Counted from the first letter of the stretch, positions 1-7,720 are shown. The stretch is DNA of 23,994 nucleotides from Desulforhopalus sp. (GCA_023231425.1 JALNVI010000042.1:1-23994); one strand, 5' to 3'. Numbers and translations are program-made. The notes: a model not told the origin generated them from the letters alone.

Positions 1-88
1 CTCGACGTCTCGTTCCTCGCTTTGTCGGAGGATAAATTCTTGACTGTAACGAAGAATATGGGCGAAAAACTGATTCCTCAATGTCCCC
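1..88 (+). repeat. Right-hand part of a MITE-like intergenic repeat (copy A, cut by window start)
   Basis: Positions 1-38 are nearly identical to the second half of the full-length element at 12018-12193 (shared core starts CTCGACGTCTCGTTCCTCGC), and the match continues through the GTAACGAAGAA...ATGGGCGA segment. It ends at 77-88 with CTCAATGTCCCC, a diverged form (9/12) of the terminal repeat TTCAAGGTACCC. The left half lies outside the window. No coding potential is visible. Confidence 0.75.
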
Positions 89-102
89 TGTGAGGAGAAG
101 AT

Positions 103-346
103 ATGTTACCCGTCGCAGGGCGAGGAAACCCGGCAGTTCCCGTAATGACTGGAGAATGCTGACCTGTGGCCCGTTCCGCATGGTGACATCAACGGCGAAA
201 TTGTTGAATATAGTCCCAGGCCTGCAGTCCACCTGTCGCACGGAGCGAAAGGACGAGAAGGGGAGACGAACATCGAATTTTTGCGAAACATGGAGAGCTC
301 CAACGGGCAGACTTTACAGAAAATTTGCCACTGTACTCCACCCTGA
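103..346 (+). pseudogene. Possible small gene broken by one frameshift, unknown function
   Basis: A strong ribosome binding site (GAGGAG, 92-97) precedes an ATG at 103 whose frame stops after 19 codons at 162. A +1 shift near 150-153 opens a frame that runs to a TGA at 344-346 and reads like ordinary protein (for example NADLWPVPHGDINGEIVEYS, then TNIEFLRNME and QKICHC near the end). Joined, this would give about 80 residues ending in a CxC pair. I do not recognise the family. It could be a sequencing error, a decayed gene, or chance; longer overlapping ORFs on both strands here look non-coding (Arg/Ser/Cys rich). Repeat copy A ends just upstream of its RBS. From 347 to 476 I see nothing except the RBS of the next gene. 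Confidence 0.3.
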
Positions 347-476
347 CTACTTGTCGAAAGATAAAAAAAGCGGTAAATCAAAAGGAGAATAAGTGTTTCT
401 TTGAAAGAAAGAAGAGTTGATGTCCTGATCTTGAGGAATCGCCGGAGAAAAAAAGAATGATACAGAGAGGATTTAT

Positions 477-806
477 ATGAACGTGCTGGACAGACTTGGC
501 GAGTGGATAGAGTCTACCGCGATGCATCAACAGCTACAGGCTTTTGATATTTCCGGATTGTTTCACAATCCGTATTTTATTGTCCCTTTCGTAATCTTCC
601 TGTTGTACAGCCTCTGGAAAAAGAATTGGATCAGCCTTTTCCTTACTGCAGTTCTGGGTGGGGTCTGGTATCTCCTCAGCACGCCTTATATGAGCGGTTT
701 TGTTAACGGAATGCAGATTGACCAGTCAAAAATTCTGCCATTGTTCTTTGGTGGTGCTGTGGTCGTGGCGATTATTGTGGTAATCCTTTTCGGACGATCT
801 GAGTAA
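477..806 (+). CDS. Small three-helix membrane protein, function unknown
   Basis: A 109-residue protein with an amphipathic N-terminal 30 residues followed by three hydrophobic segments at about residues 33-49, 52-70 and 86-105. Only a short polar loop (MQIDQSK) separates the second and third, and it ends in RSE. It has no signal peptidase site or known motif, so it is probably an inner-membrane protein. The ATG is supported by AGAGAGG six bases upstream. The stop is 9 bp before the next start, so it is very likely co-transcribed with the cNMP-fold/DUF4388 gene and may anchor or modulate it (inference). I do not recognise the family. Confidence 0.75.
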   Translation: MNVLDRLGEWIESTAMHQQLQAFDISGLFHNPYFIVPFVIFLLYSLWKKNWISLFLTAVLGGVWYLLSTPYMSGFVNGMQIDQSKILPLFFGGAVVVAIIVVILFGRSE

Positions 807-815
807 TGGAGACTG

Positions 816-1919
816 ATGGATACAATCCTCGAATTTAAAGACGGTATTTTCGTTATCACTGAGACTGATTCCTGCCCCATTTACCTTTCGGGAGAGGAGT
901 TTCATGTCGAAAACGGCCTGTTGCGGTTGCCCTCCGGCAAACAGACCTGCCTGGTTCTTGCTCAGGACATTGTACGGATTTGTTCTACGCAGGATTCCTT
1001 TGTGGCCCGGGTTCCAGGACGGAATGAGTCTCCGGTGTTCAACTGCTCCGGCTGTACGAGAGGGCAGATTCATTTCGGTTATCGCAAGATAAGAGGTTTT
1101 GTTACTTCACAGATGAAATTGCTTGTCGATGTGCAACAGCACAGTAATTATTTGGAATGTCGATTTTATTGCAGCATGTTGCGCAAGGTTAAGGTCTTCT
1201 CTGTTCTCAGTGACCAGGAGTTGCAGAAGATGGCGGGTATGCTGCGTTACAAGAAGGTCCAGGTTGCGGAAACCATTGTAGAGAAGGACCAGCGGGGAAT
1301 GTTTCTGAATATCCTGCTGTCGGGGAATGCGGAGGTTGTCGATGAGAAGGGCATAGCTCTGGATGAAATAAAAGAGGGTGATGTCTTTGGTGAGATGAGC
1401 CTGCTCTCAGGGGATCGTATCAGCCAGACGGTGCGTGCTGCTACTCCCTGTACGGTGGGGATGCTCGAAAAGGATGCCTTCAAGTCACTCCTCAACCGCT
1501 ACCCGGCTCTGCAGGATTATTTTTATAAACGACTTGTCTCCCGTATCAATGAGGGAAATCGGCGCCGTGGCGTTGAACTCTCCTCGGGGATGGTCGGACA
1601 GCTCTCTGACATCTCCCCCGTGGAGCTCTGTCAGATGGTTAACTCCAGTCAGAAGACCGGCCGTCTCAACCTTGATTTCGAGAATTTTAAAGACGGCGAC
1701 TGCGGGACCATGCTTTTCAATGAGGGGGAACTGGTGGGGGCCAAAATCGGAAGCCTGACAGGAAAGGAGGCCTTCTATCGCATGCTCAATAGTGAGAGCG
1801 GCCGCTTTCGTTTTCTCCCCGGGCTCTCCCGTGAGGAGAGTCGCTGCGAGGTGGTCGGCAGCTTTATGGGGTTGCTGATGGAGGGAATGAAATATCTGGA
1901 CGACTCCATGGAGGGATAA
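816..1919 (+). CDS. Cyclic-nucleotide-binding-fold protein with C-terminal DUF4388 (PATAN) domain
   Basis: A 367-residue soluble protein with three parts. Residues 1-125 form an unassigned N-terminal region with four cysteines within about 45 residues, including NCSGC. Residues 126-248 are a CRP-type cNMP-binding beta-barrel with the phosphate-cassette signature FGEMSLLSGD at 191-200. Residues 255-340 are a DUF4388 domain (SDISPVELCQM..., LFNEGELVGAKIGSLTG). Such proteins are signal-transduction adaptors in Desulfobacterota and Myxococcota. No DNA-binding helix-turn-helix follows the barrel, so it is not a CRP-like transcription factor. Where CRP has Arg82-Ser83 contacting the cyclic phosphate, this protein has Ile-Ser, so classical cAMP binding is doubtful. 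RBS GGAG at 809-812. Confidence 0.85.
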   Translation: MDTILEFKDGIFVITETDSCPIYLSGEEFHVENGLLRLPSGKQTCLVLAQDIVRICSTQDSFVARVPGRNESPVFNCSGCTRGQIHFGYRKIRGFVTSQMKLLVDVQQHSNYLECRFYCSMLRKVKVFSVLSDQELQKMAGMLRYKKVQVAETIVEKDQRGMFLNILLSGNAEVVDEKGIALDEIKEGDVFGEMSLLSGDRISQTVRAATPCTVGMLEKDAFKSLLNRYPALQDYFYKRLVSRINEGNRRRGVELSSGMVGQLSDISPVELCQMVNSSQKTGRLNLDFENFKDGDCGTMLFNEGELVGAKIGSLTGKEAFYRMLNSESGRFRFLPGLSREESRCEVVGSFMGLLMEGMKYLDDSMEG

Positions 1920-1991
1920 TTCCCTTGTCAACTTCTCCGCGATGGTTATCAGTTTTTGAAACGATAACCCGATTTCAACGCAGAGGAGAAT

Positions 1992-2708
1992 ATGTCCAGT
2001 CGAAGAGATTTGAAAAATGAAGTGGTAGAATTCCTTAAAGGTGACATCAGTGGCGGATTCGGCCCGTTGCTGACCCGTCCTGTCAGGTTCCTGGTTAATC
2101 CACTGTTTAGCGCCATCTGTTCCCCGCTGGAGATAGTCCGCTGGCATGCGGTTTCCGCCTTCGGCGCGGTTGTTTCAAAACTTGCTGATGAAAATATCGA
2201 AGAAGCACGTGTTGTCATGCGTCGGCTCCTGTGGAGCCTCAATGACGAATCCGGCGGAATCGGCTGGGGCGCACCGGAGGCGATGGGAGAGATCCTTGCG
2301 CAGAGTGAGGTGTTGCGTCGCGAGTATCTGCACATGCTTGTCTCCTATATGCAGGAGGATGGCGAAGAATTGTTTCAGGACGGGAACCATCTTGAACTTC
2401 CCATGTTGCAGCGCGCGCTGTTATGGGGACTGGGAAGGGTGGCGGAATGCTTTCCCGAGGTAATGCGACAGCGGATTCATCAGCCCGACCTCTTCTTGTA
2501 TCTCGACTCCCCCGACCGCCAGGTGGCCGCGCTGGCTCTGCATCTCTATAAATTGATCGGGGTGAATCCGGGCGCGAAAATGCTGGCACTCTTTGCCCGT
2601 GATGAGACACTGGATATCTACAATGCAGGTGTGATTGAATCCGTGAAGATTGCCACACTGGTGGCAGAAGTTGCAGCGCTGCCAGAGGGTACTTTTTACA
2701 CGGAATAA
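1992..2708 (+). CDS. HEAT-repeat-like protein of the DVU0298 type
   Basis: A 238-residue all-alpha protein. Helix pairs of the kind found in HEAT repeats recur along it (IVRWHAVSAFGAVVSKL at about 47-63, a central WSLNDESGGIGWGAPEAMGE, then ALLWGLGRVAE and QVAALALHLYKLIG). The GGIGWGAPEAMGE block is what I associate with the DVU0298 family of sulfate reducers; no enzymatic role is known to me. HEAT-like folds are usually scaffolds or, in some cases, bilin-lyase or DNA-glycosylase relatives; no catalytic residues for those are evident. AGGAGA sits just before the ATG at 1992. It follows the DUF4388 gene by 72 bp on the same strand and precedes the amidase by 39 bp. Confidence 0.75.
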   Translation: MSSRRDLKNEVVEFLKGDISGGFGPLLTRPVRFLVNPLFSAICSPLEIVRWHAVSAFGAVVSKLADENIEEARVVMRRLLWSLNDESGGIGWGAPEAMGEILAQSEVLRREYLHMLVSYMQEDGEELFQDGNHLELPMLQRALLWGLGRVAECFPEVMRQRIHQPDLFLYLDSPDRQVAALALHLYKLIGVNPGAKMLALFARDETLDIYNAGVIESVKIATLVAEVAALPEGTFYTE

Positions 2709-2719
2709 TGTGTAAATGA

Positions 2720-2731
2720 TTCAAGGTACCC
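2720..2731. repeat. Lone copy of the 12-bp element terminus
   Basis: TTCAAGGTACCC here is identical to the right terminus of the element at 12018-12193, but no element interior is next to it. The flanking bases extend it to the near-palindrome TCAAGGTACCCTTGA, which resembles two element ends overlapping at GGTACC. It lies between a stop codon (2706-2708) and the RBS of the next gene. Confidence 0.5.
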
Positions 2732-2747
2732 TTGAGGAGATTTTATC

Positions 2748-3512
2748 ATGGAAGGGAAGTGTAACCGCGTTGGATTTCTGCAGCAGCCGGTGGTTTCAGG
2801 TGATATCGAGATCAACGTCGCCTCGCTGAAAAAGGTACTGGAGAAAGCGGCTCCTGTTCGGGGGACGCTGCTGGTAATGCCGGAACTGTGGGCGAGTGGA
2901 TTCTGTCACGAGAGCATGGCCGAGGCGGCGGCGGAGACACCTGCTCTTTTACAGCAGACAGCAGCACTTGCGGCGCGTTATGGCATTGTGCTGGCGGGAA
3001 CATTTGCGGAGAAGGCTGGAGAAAAATGCTGCAATAATTTCTACCTTTGCAGCGGGGCGGGAGTGGCTGGGCCGTCAAGTAAACAGCATATCTTTCCCGG
3101 AGAGGAGCGCTCCTTTATTGATGGGGCGGAGCGGCCACAGCTGATGCAGGCCGGTGGATTGCAGATTGGCGGATTCATCTGTTTTGATCTGCGTTTTCCC
3201 GAGGTGGCGCGCGGCCTGGCAGCGCAGGGGGCTGATTTGCTGATCTGTTCGGCGCAGTGGCCGGAGATGCGTATTGACCACTGGCTGGCACTGTTGAAGG
3301 CCCGGGCAATTGAAAATCAGATTTTCCTCGTTGCCTGCAACGGTTGTGGTGAGTCGGGCGGGGGGGTGCTGGGGGGCAACTCAGTGGTTATTTCACCCTT
3401 TGGAGAGATTCTTGCGCAGGGGGGCGCGGGACAGGAGAGTGCCAGCGTCAGTCTCCTCTGGAGTGAGATGGCTGATATGCGCAGTCGATACACAAGCTGG
3501 CGGATCGGATAA
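2748..3512 (+). CDS. Carbon-nitrogen hydrolase (nitrilase superfamily, omega-amidase/YafV-like)
   Basis: A 254-residue cytosolic amidase. The nitrilase-superfamily catalytic triad is visible: Glu46 in MPELWASGF, Lys112 in SSKQHIFPGEE and Cys145 in GFICFDLRFPE. Length and motif spacing match the Nit2/YafV branch, which hydrolyses omega-amides such as 2-oxoglutaramate, repairing products of glutamine transamination; the substrate here is inferred from the branch, not seen. It is the last gene of the plus-strand run starting at 477, with an RBS (TTGAGGAG) upstream. It converges on the short-chain dehydrogenase with 32 bp between the stop codons. Confidence 0.88.
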   Translation: MEGKCNRVGFLQQPVVSGDIEINVASLKKVLEKAAPVRGTLLVMPELWASGFCHESMAEAAAETPALLQQTAALAARYGIVLAGTFAEKAGEKCCNNFYLCSGAGVAGPSSKQHIFPGEERSFIDGAERPQLMQAGGLQIGGFICFDLRFPEVARGLAAQGADLLICSAQWPEMRIDHWLALLKARAIENQIFLVACNGCGESGGGVLGGNSVVISPFGEILAQGGAGQESASVSLLWSEMADMRSRYTSWRIG

Positions 3513-3544
3513 CAGTCTGGTTGACTGCCTCCCCCGGGGAAAGC

Positions 3545-4381
3545 TTAGAGAATACTTTTCGGCATCGGTGGAACCCGCCGGCCGCCAAGGCTCAAACCTC
3601 CATCCATCTTGACCACCGAACCGGTCATATAGGTGGCCTGCACGGCGAGAAAATAGACGGCGTCCGCCACCTCTTCGGCAAAGGCAGTTCTCCGCAGCAG
3701 TACCTCGTTCAATATCTCTTCCTGCTTCTCCTGCCCGAGAGCTGTCCAGCCTCGGGTTCCCTCACCATGACGGCCCTGGGCGAGGCCAAGCATCAGCTCG
3801 TTTACGCGAATTCTGGGAGCGGCTTCCCGCGCCCAGGATTCTGTCATGCTGCGGATGGAACGGTTTGCGGCGGAGTATCCGTCACTGTACAGCATGCCGA
3901 CTGCACCGCTGCGGCCGGTTTCCGCAGCCACTGAGGAGATGTTCACCACTGCGCCCCCCTTGCTTTCAGCTGCCTGCATAAGCGGGAAGCAATGATGGAA
4001 AAGGAGCCATTTTGCTTTCATGGTGGTGTTTATCTCCCTGTCCCACTGGTCGCTATTGTGGGGCAGGTCGTAGCTGCCGTGCACCACCGGCATGCCGCCG
4101 CGTTCTATATTATTGATAAGAAAGTCGAGGCGGTCATCGGTTTCCTCAATTGCCTTGCGGATGCGCAACACCTCGCTTTCGCACCGCAGGTCGGCGCTGA
4201 TGGTGGTGAAGCCCCAGCCCTGTTCGTTAAATTCATTCTGCATTTCTTTAATTGATTCGGGCCAGTCAAAGACTGGCAGCAGCAGACGTGCGCCGTTGCG
4301 GGCAAATTTACGGGCAATGGCACGGCCGATGGGGCGGGACGCGCCAGGAATAAGGGCAAGTTTGCCTTTTAATTCAAGCAT
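3545..4381 (-). CDS. Short-chain dehydrogenase/reductase family protein with non-canonical catalytic site
   Basis: A 278-residue Rossmann-fold protein. The N-terminal dinucleotide motif is PGASRPIG (residues 12-19) instead of TGxxxGIG. The NNAG position reads NNIE (90-93). The active-site Ser is in NISS (147-150) and the Tyr is Tyr169 in GYSAANRS. The catalytic lysine of YxxxK is Asn173, read directly from an AAC codon. The C-terminal block MTGSVVKMDGGLSLGG is typical of classical SDRs. NAD(P) binding and the overall fold are therefore likely, but normal dehydrogenase chemistry is doubtful. The start lies 6 bp after the stop of a 59-residue ORF with no clear RBS of its own, suggesting translational coupling. 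Confidence 0.85.
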   Translation of the reverse strand: MLELKGKLALIPGASRPIGRAIARKFARNGARLLLPVFDWPESIKEMQNEFNEQGWGFTTISADLRCESEVLRIRKAIEETDDRLDFLINNIERGGMPVVHGSYDLPHNSDQWDREINTTMKAKWLLFHHCFPLMQAAESKGGAVVNISSVAAETGRSGAVGMLYSDGYSAANRSIRSMTESWAREAAPRIRVNELMLGLAQGRHGEGTRGWTALGQEKQEEILNEVLLRRTAFAEEVADAVYFLAVQATYMTGSVVKMDGGLSLGGRRVPPMPKSIL

Positions 4382-4387
4382 GTTTTT

Positions 4388-4567
4388 TCAGATATTGAGA
4401 AAGGGGAAAATGGTGGTGAGAATTCCCCGCGAAGGCGGGCTGATCTCATTGCGGTCTTTCTTTGCCTCGAGGTCGAAACGTTCGCGGATTTCGTCGTCCA
4501 TGGAGATGCGGCAGTCTTTGCTGGAAATGATAGCTCCGGTGCCGGAATTGACCAGTCTTGTATTCAA
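4388..4567 (-). CDS. Small ORF (59 aa) upstream of the SDR gene, unknown function
   Basis: Reads from a TTG at 4567 to a TGA at 4388-4390 and gives a protein-like sequence (NTRLVNSGTGAIISSKDCR, then MDDEIRERFDLEAKKD and a hydrophobic tail ending in FPFLNI). Its TTG overlaps the TGA of the 51-residue ORF before it, and its stop is 6 bp from the SDR start. AGGG lies four bases before the TTG. I do not recognise it. It may be a separate small protein, or the second half of a single gene split from the upstream ORF by a frameshift. An internal ATG at 'MDDE' is another possible start. Confidence 0.45.
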   Translation of the reverse strand: MNTRLVNSGTGAIISSKDCRISMDDEIRERFDLEAKKDRNEISPPSRGILTTIFPFLNI

Positions 4568-4574
4568 GGTACCC
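4563..4574. repeat. Lone copy of the 12-bp element terminus
   Basis: TTCAAGGTACCC, an exact match to the terminus of the element at 12018-12193, with 14 bases (ATTCAAGGTACCCT) shared with the lone site at 2719-2732. Read on the minus strand it is GGGTACCTTGAA and contains both the stop codon of the 51-aa ORF and the TTG of the 59-aa ORF. No element interior is attached. Confidence 0.45.
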
Positions 4575-4719
4575 TGATGTAGAGTGTGTGCCCTGTGCGG
4601 TTCCAGGTTCCTACGACCACCTGTGTGTTTTCTGCCACGGCGAGCCAGCTGATATCACGGATTAATACGGTGATCTCCTCGCACGATTCAATAAAACAGG
4701 CGTTGGTTCGGGATTGCAT
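4564..4719 (-). CDS. Small ORF (51 aa), unknown function
   Basis: ATG at 4719 preceded by GGAGAG eight bases upstream, stop TGA at 4564-4566. The translation starts MQSRTNACFIES and ends GTWNRTGHTLYIRVP, with alternating hydrophobic and polar residues (EEITVLIRDISWLAVAE) suggesting a small beta-rich domain. It overlaps the next ORF by a TTGA junction. Together the two ORFs (51 + 59 aa) could be one frameshifted gene of about 110 residues whose reading frame slips at the repeat-terminus 12-mer. I do not recognise it. Confidence 0.5.
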   Translation of the reverse strand: MQSRTNACFIESCEEITVLIRDISWLAVAENTQVVVGTWNRTGHTLYIRVP

Positions 4720-5023
4720 TAAATGCTCTCCTGCCTGCTGGTTGTTGTGCTGTCGACCTTGCAGAAATAGTATTGCCTGGCGGCGGCACGGGGACTACGT
4801 TGGGAATGAGTGGCTTGTCCTCATCAGGGAACATCGAACAACCAGGCTCTTCGGCGCCTTGTGCAATACGGTTCCGGCTGCGGAGAGGGCAGTTATTACC
4901 CCCGGCGGCACGCGGGGTCTGTATGCGATGGATCTCGTGGCGCAGGATCTGTACCTTGAATTTGATTTCAAGTGCGGCATCCAGGGGCTTCACCCGTACT
5001 GGAAATATTCGCCAGGCGGGCAT
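4688..5023 (-). other. Gene-poor or unresolved stretch with competing ORFs on both strands
   Basis: Two frames look about equally protein-like. On the minus strand an ATG at 5023 gives 111 residues, with a Lys/Arg-rich start (MPAWRIFPVRVKP) and a proline-rich end (NVVPVPPPG), stopping at 4688 inside the 51-aa ORF. On the plus strand the frame ending at 5050, just before the PHP gene, reads NEWLVLIREHRTTRLFGALC and DLYLEFDFKCGIQGLHPYW, with only TTG starts near 4742. Neither has a clear RBS and I recognise neither. At most one is likely real; the minus-strand one would fit an operon running into the SDR. Confidence 0.3.
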
Positions 5024-5055
5024 AAAAGTAAAGAAAAAACTGGAAATTAACTGAT

Positions 5056-5904
5056 ATGAGTATTGATTTACACATGCACAGCTGCTGTTCTGATGGCACC
5101 TGCACTCCGGAGGAGCTGGTGGGGCTTGCGGCAAAGTTGAAATTGAGCGCCATTGCGCTGACGGATCATGATACCGCTGAAGGGTTTGAACGGGCAGCGA
5201 CTGTGGGCCGGGAGTATGGGATAGAGGTAATTCCCGGCGTGGAATTGAGCACTCACTGGAAGGGAAAAGATGTGCACCTGCTCGGTTATCTTTTTGACGC
5301 AGCCGAGCCTGGCTTTGTGGAGGGGCTTAAGTGGATTCAGGGCGGCCGAGAGACACGTAACGAGGAGATCGCGGTGAAACTGCGTGCCCTGGGTTATGAT
5401 ATCACCCTTGATGAGGTGCGGGAGAATGCGGGGGCGGCGGGAATGGTCGGCCGCCCACATTTTGCAAGGGTGCTGCAGGCCAGGGGTATCGTCTCATCCC
5501 TTGAGGAGGCCTTTGCCACCCTGCTCGGCGCAGATAAGCCCGCCTATGTTTCGCGTCGTTCCCTGGGCGTGGCTGAGGCCATCGCCATGATCCACAGGGC
5601 TGGCGGCCTCGCAGTGGTCGCCCATCCTTTTACTCTCGGTTATACCCCCCTTGAACTGCACTATGAAGTAGGACTGATGCACGATGTCGGGCTTGACGGT
5701 CTTGAGGTTATCTACCCCAAACACTCCCGCCAGTTTCGCAGGCAGCTGCGGCGGCTGGTGAAGGAATTTGATCTTATCGCCACCGGCGGCAGTGATTACC
5801 ACGGCAATAATCGACCGGGGACCAGCCTTGCAGGTGGGAAAAATATGGTACCGGATGAAGTGCTGGTTAATCTGCGGGAGCGGTGGAAAGTCCGGTTGCA
5901 GTGA
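5056..5904 (+). CDS. PHP-domain metal-dependent phosphoesterase (TrpH/YciV/RNase AM type)
   Basis: A 282-residue protein that is entirely one PHP domain. Metal ligands are visible in order: HMHS (His6, His8), SDG (Asp13), TDHD (36-39), Glu63 in PGVELST, HLLGY, GRPHFARV, VVAHPF and GGSDYHG near the C terminus. This layout matches the YciV/TrpH group, for which the characterised E. coli member is a 5'-to-3' exonuclease acting on RNA 5' ends and 3',5'-bisnucleotides. The function here is inferred from that group. A weak GGAAAT precedes the ATG. It is convergent with ycaO, with only 4 bp between the two stop codons. Confidence 0.88.
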   Translation: MSIDLHMHSCCSDGTCTPEELVGLAAKLKLSAIALTDHDTAEGFERAATVGREYGIEVIPGVELSTHWKGKDVHLLGYLFDAAEPGFVEGLKWIQGGRETRNEEIAVKLRALGYDITLDEVRENAGAAGMVGRPHFARVLQARGIVSSLEEAFATLLGADKPAYVSRRSLGVAEAIAMIHRAGGLAVVAHPFTLGYTPLELHYEVGLMHDVGLDGLEVIYPKHSRQFRRQLRRLVKEFDLIATGGSDYHGNNRPGTSLAGGKNMVPDEVLVNLRERWKVRLQ

Positions 5905-5908
5905 GCCC

Positions 5909-7720
5909 TCAGCTTTCCTTCTTCTGTCCCTGCAGCATCTCACGATAGCGGGACCACATCTTCTCAATATCTGCCTGCTGTTTGGACAGTCCAGCAAAAC
6001 TGCCGTTCTCAGGGAACTCAAGGCCCGGAAAACGTATTACACCGCTTAGAATATCCTCTGCCCGGGTCAGTTCTTCACGGGAAAAGGCTGCCTGCAGGAC
6101 CTCTTCATATCCCTCCTGTTTTCCCTCAATCTCCATTCCTGCCAGGAGTGACAGCAAACGGTAAGTCCGTGCCTCTTCGGGCGGCAGCATGCCGTATTCT
6201 GCTGTCCACTGACTCCAGCGCTGAGTCTCGGCCCAGGTTTCAATGCGTTCCTGGTCGGCCACGCTGCGGCTGCACATCGACAGCCATGCCATTGCTTTGA
6301 GCTGGCCGATGGTGAGACGTTTCCAGGCGGTGTCTTCAGCGAAGGCAATCCCAAGAAGGTCACCAATATATTCTGAATCGCCTACCTCAAGTTCCTCGAA
6401 GCGACGCAGCAGATTTCCGAGCTTTTTCCCCTTCATTCCGACGATGCGCGGGAATTGAAGTCTAATCCAGGAGGCCCGGTTGCGGTTGGCGTAGAGCAGT
6501 TCATCCACTGGATAGACCTCCGACATCCCTGGCACGACAATCTGACAGGCTGGCAACGGAAAGCCCTCAATTTCAAATACATATCCAGTGTGGCCACTCT
6601 TTTCGAGCATCTGGCGCAGTCGGTTGAACTCTGCCTGGCTGTCTCCCTCAAATTGCCATGGGGTGAGGTCACACTCATGGTCTGCCTCTCCGCTGAAGAG
6701 GTGCAGAGGCACTTCACCCACGGAATTGATGAAGTGCGAAGCGAGGTTTTCCGGGGCTGCATAACGTTCCATCTGCATGGTGGGTGGTGGAAATCCCTGC
6801 AGGGTATCGGCGCTGCGTCCCTGAAAAATCTCGTTGATGGTCCGGGAGAGAGCAACGTCGAGGCGCGGGCTGCAGCCGAAGGATGCGAAGGCTCCACCAT
6901 CTGCTGTGAGCAGCAGAATTGCCACTACCGGATACTGGCCACCGAGGGAGGCGTCTTTTACTTTGACAAGGCAACGCGTACGCAACTCGGCTATCTGTGC
7001 GGCCACGCTGGGGAATTTCTCTATTTCTGCTGGTGGAAGGTCAGGCAGGGCGATTGCCTCTCCGATGACTCGATATTTGGCATTCCGTTCAAAAATTTCA
7101 CAAAGTGCCTGACTGAGGCATTCATGGCGGCTGTTGCCTGCAGCCATCCCGTTGCTGAGGTAGAGATTGGTGAGCAGGGCGAGGGGAAAATTAATCGCTT
7201 CGAACTCTTCGTCAGCTCCGTCCACGGCGGAAAGAGGTTTGAAGGGCAGGGCGATAATGCCGCGGTCGAGATCGTCAAAGTTATGATCGAAAAGTTGTAC
7301 CGGGGTTATTTCGTGTTCAGTATCATACCATTCCAGCAACTCAGGAGTGAGCAGGCGTTTGTCGACTTTTTGTCGATGCAGAGGCTTGCGCAGGTCACCG
7401 GGGTGCAGGCGAACCTCCCTGGGGTGAAAAAAGAACTCTCCCTGCGGATCAGGCAGGGCGTAGTCGGTAAAAAAGAAGCCGGTGGCGAATCGCTCTACAA
7501 ACTCGCCAAGGGCGGAGGCTCGACTGGCTTCGGCGCTGCAGCCTTTTCCGTTGGTGGTCAGCAGCGGGCAGGCCTCGGCCTGCAGGTGGTGTGACCAGAT
7601 TCCTGGCAGTCCTTCCTTTTCGCTGACAAAGGTGAGGTTAATACCACATGCGGCGAAGTCGGTTTGTACCTTTTGGATAGTTGAGGCGAAGGGGGCGTCT
7701 TTTTCTGCGGGTTTGTTCAT
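5909..7720 (-). CDS. ycaO: Stand-alone YcaO-family ATP-dependent protein
   Basis: About 603 residues, close to E. coli YcaO (586 aa). The YcaO ATP-binding segments are present: TNGKGCSAEASRASALGEFV, then GNSRHECLSQALCEIFER and SRTINEIFQGR, followed by the C-terminal helical region found in E. coli YcaO (WLSMCSRSVADQERIETW...). E. coli YcaO assists RimO-dependent beta-methylthiolation of ribosomal protein S12; other YcaO proteins make azoline or thioamide bonds. No TOMM precursor, dehydrogenase or rimO lies nearby, so the S12 role is the best guess. I chose ATG 7720 because it aligns with the E. coli N terminus; an in-frame GTG at 7765 adds 15 residues. Neither start has a good RBS. Confidence 0.85.
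   Translation of the reverse strand: MNKPAEKDAPFASTIQKVQTDFAACGINLTFVSEKEGLPGIWSHHLQAEACPLLTTNGKGCSAEASRASALGEFVERFATGFFFTDYALPDPQGEFFFHPREVRLHPGDLRKPLHRQKVDKRLLTPELLEWYDTEHEITPVQLFDHNFDDLDRGIIALPFKPLSAVDGADEEFEAINFPLALLTNLYLSNGMAAGNSRHECLSQALCEIFERNAKYRVIGEAIALPDLPPAEIEKFPSVAAQIAELRTRCLVKVKDASLGGQYPVVAILLLTADGGAFASFGCSPRLDVALSRTINEIFQGRSADTLQGFPPPTMQMERYAAPENLASHFINSVGEVPLHLFSGEADHECDLTPWQFEGDSQAEFNRLRQMLEKSGHTGYVFEIEGFPLPACQIVVPGMSEVYPVDELLYANRNRASWIRLQFPRIVGMKGKKLGNLLRRFEELEVGDSEYIGDLLGIAFAEDTAWKRLTIGQLKAMAWLSMCSRSVADQERIETWAETQRWSQWTAEYGMLPPEEARTYRLLSLLAGMEIEGKQEGYEEVLQAAFSREELTRAEDILSGVIRFPGLEFPENGSFAGLSKQQADIEKMWSRYREMLQGQKKES

Noticed and set aside
81..392. 103-codon frame on the plus strand and an overlapping minus-strand frame
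   Set aside because: Arg/Ser/Cys-rich translations with no RBS at the ATG; the frameshifted small gene in another frame is more protein-like.
6455..7594. 379-codon open frame on the plus strand
   Set aside because: Antisense shadow of ycaO, whose motifs are clear.
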